A DNA stretch of 64,000 nt, taken from Salibacterium aidingense DSM 18341 (GTDB taxonomy: Bacteria > Bacillota > Bacilli > Bacillales > Marinococcaceae). The stretch spans positions 136,113 to 200,112 of the forward strand of contig NZ_KE386940.1 in the NCBI RefSeq assembly GCF_000429685.1, read 5' to 3'. Under the pieces are notes generated by a model that was given only the letters and a program-made list of their open reading frames with translations, ran no database searches and was not told the origin of the DNA. Positions 33,344 to 40,957 of the stretch are shown one piece after another; position 1 is the first letter of the stretch, and every line of letters starts with the position of its first letter. The position numbers and the translations under genes are program-made.

Positions 33344-34639
33344 ATGAATGATAAGAAAACAGTACAAACCGTTGCCGTCATTGGATTGGGGAAAATTGGC
33401 CTGACGTTGGCAGCAGTGTTTGCCAACAATGGCTTTCATGTTATCGGAGCCGATCATAAGGAAACCGTGGTTCATCTTGTGAATCAAGGGGTATCCCATG
33501 TCAGTAATGAACCCGGCCTGGATCAGCTGGTGGCGGAGGCCGTCCGCAACGATAGACTTCGTGCTGTACGCGATACGTCGGCGGCAGCTGCCGAATCTGA
33601 TTTTGTGGTCGTCATTGTCCCCGTTTTAATTAAGGAAGACCACGAGGTGGATTATTCATTTATAGATGCAGCTGTGGAAGATATAGGAGCAGGATTAACG
33701 AAAGGAACGACTGTTATTTTTGAAACAACGCTGCCTGCGGGAGATACCCGGAACAGGTTTGGGAAGCGGCTTGAAGAAATTTCCGGTTTGAAAGCCGGTT
33801 TTGACTTTTATTTAGCTTACAGTCCGGAAAGAGTGTATTCCAACCGAATGATCCACGACCTGCAGCAATACCCGAAAATAGTAGGGGGAACAAATGATAA
33901 GGGACTGCAGGCTGCCTCGGATTTTTACAAACAGTCCCTGCGTTGTGAAGTAATAGAAGTAGATTCCGCAGAGACAGCGGAATTTTCAAAAACAGCCGAA
34001 TGCGTCTATCGGGATGTAAATATTGCTCTTGCGAATGAGTTAGCCGTCTATGCGGAGAAAAAAGGGGTAAAAATTTCGGATGTCATTTCAGCAGGCAACA
34101 CGCAGCCTTTTTCTCATCTTCATACTCCCGGGATTGGAGTCGGAGGACACTGTATTCCCATTTACCCCTATTTTTTTATAAAAAGAGGACTGCATGAGGG
34201 GTTAACCCCTATGGCAAGAAAAATAAATGATAGCATGGCAGCTTACGCTGTCACCAAAATGGAAGATTATCTAGATACGCTGGAGCATAAAAATGTTCTG
34301 ATTTTAGGGCTTTCCTATCGAGGAAATGTAAAAGAACCGACGAAATCTACCGCACTACTGCTGGCAGAAGAGCTTAAGCAGAAAAATGCATGGGTCTATG
34401 TAAACGATCCATTGTTTACGGATGAAGAAATTTCAACGTTTAGCATAACCCCGTTGTCATTGGCAGACGAAAGAATTTCCAGCATCGATGCAGTAATCCT
34501 TCAAGCCTTTCATAATGACTATCACTCTATTCAATTTGACGCCTTTACAAATTGTAAATTAATTTTCGATGGACGCAATGAGCTGAATGAGGAAGAAATT
34601 ACAGCTTTAGGCATTCAATACGAAAAAATAGGTTTGTGA
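33344..34639 (+). CDS. Nucleotide-sugar 6-dehydrogenase (WbpA/WecC-like)
   Basis: The 431-residue protein is a UDP-sugar dehydrogenase: AVIGLGKIGL Rossmann motif, SPERV at 160-164 and the catalytic cysteine C270 in GVGGHCIP. It oxidises C6 of a UDP-sugar to a uronic acid using NAD+. The sequence around the active site is of the WbpA/WecC/TviB type that uses UDP-GlcNAc or UDP-ManNAc, rather than UDP-glucose. It is followed 24 bases later by a DegT aminotransferase, as expected for steps of one route. Confidence 0.85.
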   Translation: MNDKKTVQTVAVIGLGKIGLTLAAVFANNGFHVIGADHKETVVHLVNQGVSHVSNEPGLDQLVAEAVRNDRLRAVRDTSAAAAESDFVVVIVPVLIKEDHEVDYSFIDAAVEDIGAGLTKGTTVIFETTLPAGDTRNRFGKRLEEISGLKAGFDFYLAYSPERVYSNRMIHDLQQYPKIVGGTNDKGLQAASDFYKQSLRCEVIEVDSAETAEFSKTAECVYRDVNIALANELAVYAEKKGVKISDVISAGNTQPFSHLHTPGIGVGGHCIPIYPYFFIKRGLHEGLTPMARKINDSMAAYAVTKMEDYLDTLEHKNVLILGLSYRGNVKEPTKSTALLLAEELKQKNAWVYVNDPLFTDEEISTFSITPLSLADERISSIDAVILQAFHNDYHSIQFDAFTNCKLIFDGRNELNEEEITALGIQYEKIGL

Positions 34640-34663
34640 TGGGACGGAAGGGAGGTGAAAACC

Positions 34664-35785
34664 GTGAATCGCACAGAGTTTATTCCAATGGTGGATCTAC
34701 AGAAAGAAATAGATTTGTTGAAAGCCCCGCTGTTAAAAGAAATGAAATCAGTCCTGAAAAGCGGAGAATATGTACTGGGGAAAAAGGGGGAGGAACTCGA
34801 AAATCAAATTGCTGAATATACAGGTACGGCTTATGCCATCGGGGTTGCAAATGGGACTGATGCGTTGTATTTATCATTAAAAGCATTGAATATCGGTCCG
34901 GGCGATGAGGTGATCACCACCCCATTCACCTTTTTTGCCACGGCAGAAGCAATTGCCCAAACCGGGGCTGTACCGGTTTTTGCAGATATTAAGGAACAAA
35001 CCTATACCATTGATCCAGAGAAAATAAAGGAAACCATGACTCCAAAAACAAAAGCAGTTATTGTGGTTCATCTGTTTGGAAAAGCAGCGGATATGGAAGA
35101 TATCATGTCTTTAGCGGAAAAATACAACATTAAAGTGATTGAAGACGCGTGTCAGGCGATGGGAACGGAAATAGAAGGAAGGAAAGCCGGGGGGATTGCA
35201 GATATTGGATGTTTTTCCTTCTTTCCCTCCAAAAACCTGGGTGCCTTTGGAGATGGGGGCATGATCGTAACCAATGATCACACACTTTATGATAAAGTAC
35301 GTGAACTCCGAAATCATGGCAGTCAAAGGAAGTACCATCATTCTTCCATAGGCATAAACAGCAGGCTGGATGAACTTCAGGCAGCGGTATTACTGGTTAA
35401 ACTCAAATATTTAGACCTATTTCTGCATAAAAGGAAGGAAATTGCCAAGAGGTATACCGAACAGTTGAATCGATACGTCAAGACCCCGGCACCGGGGGAA
35501 AAAGAGGGACGGACGTACCACCAATATTGTATAGAATCAGGGAGGCGGGATGAATTAGCTTCCTATCTGAAGAAGAGCGGCATCGCTTCTGCTGTCTATT
35601 ATCCGGTCCCTCTTCATTTGCAGCAGGCATTTGATTACTTGGGATACCAAAAGGGAAGTTTTCCCGTCTCTGAAAGGATAGCAGACCGGATTCTGGCACT
35701 TCCTATTTTCCCGGAGCTGTCTATTGAGAAACAAAACAATATTATTTCAAGCGTGATTCATTTTTTTGAGCATGGGGCAGATTAA
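34664..35785 (+). CDS. DegT/DnrJ/EryC1-type sugar aminotransferase (WbpE-like)
   Basis: A PLP-dependent aminotransferase of 373 residues. ANGTDALYL binds the cofactor phosphate, IEDACQAMG has the PLP-ring aspartate, and the Schiff-base lysine is in FPSKNLGAFGDGG (about residue 190). The family includes WbpE, which aminates C3 of UDP-3-oxo-GlcNAcA. GTG at 34664 is the likely start, 7 bases after GGGAGG; a GTG at 34655 overlaps that site. It shares an operon with the dehydrogenase, and its stop codon overlaps the convergent glycosyltransferase stop. Its terminator lies inside that neighbour. Confidence 0.87.
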   Translation: MNRTEFIPMVDLQKEIDLLKAPLLKEMKSVLKSGEYVLGKKGEELENQIAEYTGTAYAIGVANGTDALYLSLKALNIGPGDEVITTPFTFFATAEAIAQTGAVPVFADIKEQTYTIDPEKIKETMTPKTKAVIVVHLFGKAADMEDIMSLAEKYNIKVIEDACQAMGTEIEGRKAGGIADIGCFSFFPSKNLGAFGDGGMIVTNDHTLYDKVRELRNHGSQRKYHHSSIGINSRLDELQAAVLLVKLKYLDLFLHKRKEIAKRYTEQLNRYVKTPAPGEKEGRTYHQYCIESGRRDELASYLKKSGIASAVYYPVPLHLQQAFDYLGYQKGSFPVSERIADRILALPIFPELSIEKQNNIISSVIHFFEHGAD

Positions 35786-37062
35786 TATGGTTTCATCCAT
35801 GTTCTATAAAAATCATTCCACCTGGAATGATTTTTTTTTGTGATACTCCCCTCATGTTCGCGAATGTTGTATACGGTGAAATTTTGAAAGAACAAAGGAG
35901 CTTCTCTGAAAAGATTCATTAAAACACTGACGTCCTCATACAGCCTCCCATCATCAAAAGGGATCACCGGAAACCCTCCGATTTGTTTCAGCGTGGATGT
36001 TCGGTATACCCGGGGGCCAAGCGGAAAGCGGTAGGATAATAGATCTTTTTTCGAATGCACCCTCTTTCCCTTAGAGAGGCCTTTATATAAAATACCACTC
36101 TCCGCAGTCTGCTTCCACCGCCGGAGGTTTCCGTATAACATACATGCTTGTTTCGGCAGATTCTGAAGATAGTGTTTCACTGTGACTACAGCATCGGGAT
36201 CGAGCCAGTCATCTGCGTCCAATTCCATAACAAATTCCGTAGAAATGTAGGGAAGAACGTCATTCAGAGCCCGGGCTTTTCCGCCGTTTTCTTTTTCCAT
36301 CAATGTTACCCGGGAATGATTTCTCCATTCAGAAAGCCGGCTCCGGGAATCGTCTGTGGATCCATCGTCGATCACAAAAATGGCTTCCGGCTGGACATTT
36401 TGCAAAACACAGGAAAGCACCGCTGTTTCCACATAGGCTCCCATATTATAGTTGGCTATAATAATCGACAGAGAAGGGGGCTGAGGTTCGACAGCTGCCG
36501 GTTTGTATTTCGTCAAAAAATGAATCTTTTCCATTTGACTTTTGGAACTGCTTTTATTTATTTTTTTCAGCCCATCCAGTGGCAACACTGTTATTTGATG
36601 GTTTTCTATAGTGCTGAGCCAGGCAGGCAGCAGCGCTTCGTGAAAAGGGAGCTGACGGGTGGACGGAAAAGGATTTTGTTTACCACTGCTTGTTTTTATC
36701 AGGAACGGATGCTGAAGCATTGCTCTTCCTATCCGTTGTGGAAAAGTCATGACTGATTTATAAGGATCAAGGTTTAAATAGGATGGCTCAAGCAAGGAAG
36801 AAAGATAGTCATCGTCGTTTAAAACCAAAAAATAGGATGTCTCTATAGAGCACAAAAGCCGGTTCATAGCGCGGCCCGGGTCCTGCGCCGGAATAAAAGA
36901 AATATCGAAGCTGCTTCGTTCCTCTTCGTTTCCAGTTTGTGCCGTCTGCTGCAGGATCATAACCCTGTCTAGACGATGACTTATTTTTTCGAGGGAGAGC
37001 AGAGCCTGTTGTAATGTCTTCGTGTTCGAATACCCGAAAAGTAAAGCAGTTATATCTTTCAC
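35782..37062 (-). CDS. Family 2 glycosyltransferase with extra N-terminal domain
   Basis: Residues 195-415 are a GT2 (GT-A) catalytic domain: LSIIIANYNMGAYVETAV, VIDDGSTDDS, and the metal-binding ELDADDW. Residues 1-190 contain a second, degenerate GT2-like half with VLNDDDYL, so the protein looks like a fused or duplicated GT-A pair. The GTG start has GGAGGG 7 bases upstream. It converges on the DegT gene with overlapping stop codons. A role in building the spore-surface glycan is inferred from position. Confidence 0.82.
   Translation of the reverse strand: MKDITALLFGYSNTKTLQQALLSLEKISHRLDRVMILQQTAQTGNEEERSSFDISFIPAQDPGRAMNRLLCSIETSYFLVLNDDDYLSSLLEPSYLNLDPYKSVMTFPQRIGRAMLQHPFLIKTSSGKQNPFPSTRQLPFHEALLPAWLSTIENHQITVLPLDGLKKINKSSSKSQMEKIHFLTKYKPAAVEPQPPSLSIIIANYNMGAYVETAVLSCVLQNVQPEAIFVIDDGSTDDSRSRLSEWRNHSRVTLMEKENGGKARALNDVLPYISTEFVMELDADDWLDPDAVVTVKHYLQNLPKQACMLYGNLRRWKQTAESGILYKGLSKGKRVHSKKDLLSYRFPLGPRVYRTSTLKQIGGFPVIPFDDGRLYEDVSVLMNLFREAPLFFQNFTVYNIREHEGSITKKNHSRWNDFYRTWMKPY
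35808..35839 (+). terminator. Terminator of the dehydrogenase-aminotransferase operon, inside the convergent gene
   Basis: AAAAATCATTCC (35808-35819) and GGAATGATTTTT (35824-35835) form a 12-bp stem with a four-base loop and a T run to 35839. It lies within the last codons of the glycosyltransferase on the other strand, where it encodes part of NHSRWNDFY. Confidence 0.8.
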
Positions 37063-37276
37063 TTTGTATCCCTCCTGATTTTCCTGTGGGACGGGGAATA
37101 TTTATACCTATGACAGGAAGAACCGGAGGGTTCATGAATATATGTGTTTTTCTTAAAAATAGAATAGAGGACAACTGTGGAATCTTTCTGAAATAGGCAG
37201 AGTAGTTAGTAGTTTCCCTATACAATACCCTTCCTCCCTGCATCTAATATATTGAAACAAAGAAAGGAGGATTAAT

Positions 37277-37588
37277 ATGGCAAGAGTAAACGTCTCTCAA
37301 TCCGCAAATATTGAACAGTTAGTTAATCAGTTATCGAATATAAGTACCAATCTCGGCGGGGGGTCTTCGTCCAACAATAATTCCACTACGTGTCCCCCCA
37401 ATACTCCCGGAACACTGCGGGAGGTATTATGTTCCTTGGTAGGAGAGCCGGTTCAGGTCACCACTCCATTTGGTGTCGTGGACGGTACACTGTTATCCGT
37501 GCAGAGCGACTATATTGTGATAATAGATGACACTGGTTCTCAAGTCCTTGTACGTCTTGAAAATATCGAGACAGTAAATGAACTGTAA
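37277..37588 (+). CDS. DUF2642 spore protein
   Basis: The 103-residue protein has a hydrophilic, Ser/Asn-rich N-terminus and a C-terminal DUF2642 domain (LREVLCSLVGEPVQVTTPFG, then DYIVIIDDTGSQVLVRL). DUF2642 is found in spore-coat-associated proteins of Bacillaceae; its biochemical role is not known. AGAAAGGAGG precedes the ATG. A weak SigK-like motif (AC-17-CATCTAATA) lies at about 37217-37243. It is followed 14 bases later by a second DUF2642 gene. Confidence 0.75.
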   Translation: MARVNVSQSANIEQLVNQLSNISTNLGGGSSSNNNSTTCPPNTPGTLREVLCSLVGEPVQVTTPFGVVDGTLLSVQSDYIVIIDDTGSQVLVRLENIETVNEL

Positions 37589-37602
37589 AGGAGGGTTTCA
37601 CA

Positions 37603-37815
37603 TTGTTTGAGAACACGTTTGTTGCAGAATTAGCGTCCAGACTCGGTTCAAGGGTGGAAGTAGCCACAGATAATAATCTGACCGAAGGCATATTGATCAG
37701 TGTTACCAGTGATTTAATCAGCATTGACACCACCAACGGCTATGGAACAGGTAACAGATTGTATATTTCTATTAATTCCATTAACTACGTTCGTTTCCCA
37801 GCCACAGCAGCCTAA
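37603..37815 (+). CDS. Second DUF2642-like spore protein
   Basis: A 70-residue protein made of little more than the DUF2642-like beta domain (VAELASRLGSRVEVATDNNL, then DLISIDTTNGYGTGNRLYIS). The start is a TTG at 37603, with AAAGGAGGG 7 bases upstream; no ATG is available. It shares an operon with the preceding paralogue and ends before a strong terminator. The two are probably structural partners at the spore surface. Confidence 0.72.
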   Translation: MFENTFVAELASRLGSRVEVATDNNLTEGILISVTSDLISIDTTNGYGTGNRLYISINSINYVRFPATAA

Positions 37816-37885
37816 TCGTCAATTGTAAACTTCATCAATAACACGGAAAAGCTCCCATGTTAAACACTCTTAATATAAATAATAG

Positions 37886-37933
37886 GACCTTAAAATCTGC
37901 TCAAAAAAAAAGCAGATTTTAAGGTCTTTTTTT
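37886..37933 (+). terminator. Strong terminator of the DUF2642 operon
   Basis: GACCTTAAAATCTGCT (37886-37901) and AGCAGATTTTAAGGTC (37911-37926) form a 16-bp perfect stem followed by seven Ts. Confidence 0.92.
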
Positions 37934-37991
37934 AAGAACAGAAAGGTCGAAGGCTGAGTGGGTTTCTTACCTTCCTCTTTTCTTAATAAAA

Positions 37992-38018
37992 AACCAGCTG
38001 CTTTTTCGGCAGCTGGTT
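37992..38018 (-). terminator. Terminator of the Gfo/Idh gene
   Basis: On the minus strand AACCAGCTGC and GCAGCTGGTT close a 10-bp stem followed by TTTTTTATT. The stem includes the first bases of the stop codon. Confidence 0.8.
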
Positions 38019-38967
38019 AGGAAGGACGAGCTCCTTTTTGTTTTTTAATGGCTTCGCTGATTTTACTGGAAAGCGCCAGCGATTTGACACCGTCCTCCCC
38101 TTTGACCAGCGGGGGGGTATTGTTCTTGATACAGGAGATAAATTCTTTCAGCTGCAAAGTTAACGGTTGATAGAAAGGGGGGATTTGGATTGTTTTCGTT
38201 ACAGTACTCGGGAAGTCCTTTGTTTTTTGTTTATCTGGACGGGTAACATTAATTTCATTGCGCAGAAGATCAGCAATAAAATAAGCCTCTTCTGTTAAAA
38301 CCTGAACTGAACGTATCGTTTTGTTGGATTGCATACTGGCTGTTACCTGAGCAATCACTCCCTGTTTAAATTCAGCTATCATAATAGCATGTTTTGGGGA
38401 AGTTTCCATTAACTGTCCGAGTGTATAAAATTCTTTTAATTCGTCTTCCATAAGTTCATTTATGATATAAAGATCATGAATCATTAAATCGTGTACGACA
38501 TCAATATCTTTTAATTTGGGATGATACGGGGACATGCGGTGCGTATCAATTGCAATGACGTTCTGATCGGCTATTTCTTTTTTTAATGTCTGGATGACTG
38601 GATTAAATAGTTCAATATGTCCCACCTGCAGAATGAGATCCTGTTCCTCGGCTTTTTTGACTAACGTTTGGGCCTCCTGGACGGTGGAAGTGATTGGTTT
38701 TTCCATTAACATATGCACCTTGTTTTCAATACAGCGCAATCCGACTTCGTAATGAAACGGGGTCGGTACTGTAATGCTAACGGCATCTACTTCCTTTAAA
38801 AGCCCCTCCATCGAATAAAAGGGGGAAACATTATATTTTTCGGCTATTTGCTGGTTTATTTTTTCATTTTCATCATAAATTCCAGCCAAACGGCAGGAAT
38901 CAGATAAAGACTTGTACGTTCGAATATGATTTTCGCCCATGTTTCCCGTGCCTATCACTCCGACCTT
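38017..38967 (-). CDS. Gfo/Idh/MocA oxidoreductase (WbpB/WlbA-like)
   Basis: The protein of about 316 residues has the Rossmann motif VGVIGTGNMGENH, the MEKPI active-site lysine motif and the later HDLMIHDL block typical of sugar-oxidising Gfo/Idh enzymes of the WbpB/WlbA type. WbpB oxidises C3 of UDP-GlcNAcA so that an aminotransferase such as WbpE can act. ATG at 38967 (MKVGVIG) is the likely start, with AAAAGGAGG upstream; a longer reading to 39000 adds residues not expected in the family. It stands alone at the end of the glycan region. Confidence 0.8.
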   Translation of the reverse strand, partial: KVGVIGTGNMGENHIRTYKSLSDSCRLAGIYDENEKINQQIAEKYNVSPFYSMEGLLKEVDAVSITVPTPFHYEVGLRCIENKVHMLMEKPITSTVQEAQTLVKKAEEQDLILQVGHIELFNPVIQTLKKEIADQNVIAIDTHRMSPYHPKLKDIDVVHDLMIHDLYIINELMEDELKEFYTLGQLMETSPKHAIMIAEFKQGVIAQVTASMQSNKTIRSVQVLTEEAYFIADLLRNEINVTRPDKQKTKDFPSTVTKTIQIPPFYQPLTLQLKEFISCIKNNTPPLVKGEDGVKSLALSSKISEAIKKQKGARPS

Positions 38968-39173
38968 CATGATGAACCCTGCCTCCTTTTCTATTAACAC
39001 ATGTAATCGTACTACTTTATTGTATGGTCGCTCTCAGCCGGAGAAACGGCAGAACCAGGAAACAAACGCAGGCCTATCATAAGTAGTGTTTCATAGATTA
39101 CAGGGATATAGAGAAAGAAAGGGAGCACAGTCTAGTAAATGTAGGTAAAACAACAAAGGATTGAAAAAAGATT

Positions 39174-39201
39174 TTGACAATTTGCTTAAATGTGTTACGA
39201 T
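39174..39201 (+). promoter_or_regulatory. SigA promoter of the rhamnonate operon
   Basis: A perfect TTGACA (39174-39179) is followed after 16 bases by TACGAT (39196-39201). An operator palindrome lies just downstream. Confidence 0.6.
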
Positions 39202-39223
39202 AAATTTAGTTTTAAATATTAAA

Positions 39224-39247
39224 CTTAGTTTATTATAATAAACTAAG
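39224..39247. promoter_or_regulatory. 24-bp perfect palindrome, probable IclR operator
   Basis: CTTAGTTTATTA is followed directly by its exact complement TAATAAACTAAG. A weaker related inverted repeat (TTAGTTT...AAACTTA) lies just upstream at about 39205-39227. Placed between the promoter and the IclR gene, it is probably bound by that regulator. Confidence 0.75.
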
Positions 39248-39264
39248 AAGAGAGGAGGGTGACA

Positions 39265-40020
39265 ATGTCTCCGAAATACTGGGTTCCGGCGTTGGAAAGA
39301 GCGAATATCATTATCGATGTGATAGCTGAAAATCCTTCCAAGCTGCGGTTGATAGACATTTCCAACAAACTTGATATTAATAAAAGCTCCATGTACTCCT
39401 TATTAAACACACTGGAAACATTGGGCTGGGTAAAAAAAGACAGGCATGAAACCTATACACTGGGACCGGTACTGGGATCCTTTGCCTCTGCCTACTACCG
39501 CCAGTTCGATATTTTGGAAACGTTCTCAGTAGAAGCGGCAAAGGCAATTGAAGTCGTGGATGAACATATCCAGCTCGGAAAACGGTATGATGCGGAAGTG
39601 TTTTATCTTGCCCGGGAAGAAGGAAGTTCTCCTGCCCGCTTAGTAACGGATCCGGGGATGAGGTTTCCGGCCCATGCGTCTGCTATTGGCAAGATCCAGC
39701 TAATAAAACTCTCGTATGAAGAATTGCTTGAGCTTTTCCCTGAAAAAGACCTGCCCCAAAAAACAGAGAATACGGTGGGACATGTGGATGAGTTATGGGA
39801 ACAGCTGCAGCAGGCCAAAAAGGATGGATATGTGGTGGAAGAGCAGGAGGGAGCAGTTGGCTTCTGCTGCGTGTCCGCCCCGATATATAACAAAGATGAC
39901 CAGCTGACAGCGGGCGTGAGTTTTACGATGCTGGAAAATAACTGGACTGACAAACGAGAACTGGCTGCCAGGGAAATTATGAAACTGGCAGAACAGCTTT
40001 CTACGAATCAAACCCTGTAA
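39265..40020 (+). CDS. IclR family transcriptional regulator
   Basis: A 251-residue protein with an N-terminal winged helix (NPSKLRLIDISNKLDINKSS) and the IclR effector domain (ARLVTDPGMRFPAHASAIGK, VEEQEGAVGFCCVSAPIYN). IclR regulators sense small organic acids and control adjacent catabolic genes. ATG at 39265 has AGGAGG 6 bases upstream. It leads the operon and probably regulates itself through the palindrome at 39224-39247. A likely effector is the substrate or an intermediate of the rhamnonate route, as inference. Confidence 0.9.
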   Translation: MSPKYWVPALERANIIIDVIAENPSKLRLIDISNKLDINKSSMYSLLNTLETLGWVKKDRHETYTLGPVLGSFASAYYRQFDILETFSVEAAKAIEVVDEHIQLGKRYDAEVFYLAREEGSSPARLVTDPGMRFPAHASAIGKIQLIKLSYEELLELFPEKDLPQKTENTVGHVDELWEQLQQAKKDGYVVEEQEGAVGFCCVSAPIYNKDDQLTAGVSFTMLENNWTDKRELAAREIMKLAEQLSTNQTL

Positions 40021-40042
40021 CGAGACAGAAAGGATGAAACCG

Positions 40043-40942
40043 ATGCAGTTTCTTACGTTTCTAACAACAGAAGGCAACGAAAAAGTTGGTCTTCGTGACG
40101 GCCGTGATATCTATTCTCTTCCTGACCTGATTCCTCTCTTTAACAAGAAACAGGGAAAAAAGGTAGAACCGTTAGAAGATCTCGTCTCCGTTATTCAGAA
40201 AAATAATCTTTCAGCAGTGAAAGAAGCATGGGAGTGGGCGCTGGCCAATGAAGAAGAGGTGTCTGCTTGCAAATACAACTCTGCCGATGTTCAGCTGAAA
40301 GAGCCGCTCCGTCATCCAGGGAAGGTGGTCTGTGTCGGCAATAACTACATGGATCACTGCAGGGAACAGAACGTGGAGCCTCCAAAAAAGCCGATGATTT
40401 TTTCAAAATGGGCATCCTGCCTTATAGGAGATGGAGATACCATTGAACTGCCGGAAGAATCCAGCCAGGTCGATTATGAAGTCGAGCTTACCGTCGTGAT
40501 TGGAAAAACGGCCCGGAATGTTTCGGAAGAAGAGGCCATAGATTATGTATTCGGCTACACCATCATGAACGACATCAGTGCCCGTGACGTTCAATTCGAG
40601 GATGTACAGTGGGTGAGGGGAAAATCATACGACACGTTTGCACCGCTTGGCCCTGTCGTCGTCACTAAAGACGAAATACAGGATCCGCACAACCTGAAGA
40701 TTTCCTTAGAGGTAAACGGGGAAAAACTGCAGGATTCCAATACAAGTAATTTGATTTTTAAGATTCCCTATATTATTTCGTACTTATCTCAGGGCTTCAC
40801 CTTTGAACCGGGAGACATTATTGCAACTGGAACCCCGCACGGTGTGGGAGTATTCAGAGACCCGCAGATTTTTCTGAAATCAGGGGACACCTGCAGACTT
40901 GATATTGAAGGAATAGGCACATTGGAAAACAACGTTCAATAA
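40043..40942 (+). CDS. FAH-family hydrolase, probable 2,4-diketo-3-deoxy-aldonate hydrolase
   Basis: The C-terminal 210 residues are a fumarylacetoacetate hydrolase domain: VCVGNNYMDHCRE, metal ligands in DYEVELTVVIGK, NDISARDVQ and GDIIATGTPHGVG. The family cleaves C-C bonds of diketo acids with magnesium. In the non-phosphorylative L-rhamnose route a FAH-family enzyme splits 2,4-diketo-3-deoxy-L-rhamnonate into pyruvate and L-lactate, and the neighbours fit this. ATG at 40043 is spaced 9 bases from AGAAAGG; an ATG at 40034 is too close. Confidence 0.83.
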   Translation: MQFLTFLTTEGNEKVGLRDGRDIYSLPDLIPLFNKKQGKKVEPLEDLVSVIQKNNLSAVKEAWEWALANEEEVSACKYNSADVQLKEPLRHPGKVVCVGNNYMDHCREQNVEPPKKPMIFSKWASCLIGDGDTIELPEESSQVDYEVELTVVIGKTARNVSEEEAIDYVFGYTIMNDISARDVQFEDVQWVRGKSYDTFAPLGPVVVTKDEIQDPHNLKISLEVNGEKLQDSNTSNLIFKIPYIISYLSQGFTFEPGDIIATGTPHGVGVFRDPQIFLKSGDTCRLDIEGIGTLENNVQ

Positions 40943-40957
40943 ATGGAAGGTGAGCCA

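Noticed and set aside
33344-35785. Capsule or teichuronic acid locus as the main reading of the dehydrogenase-aminotransferase pair
   Set aside because: No polymerase, flippase or chain-length regulator gene (Wzx/Wzy/Wzz or ABC type) is seen in the region, and the neighbours are spore genes.
36148-36756. A 202-codon plus-strand frame
   Set aside because: It is antisense to the GT2 glycosyltransferase and shows no ribosome binding site.
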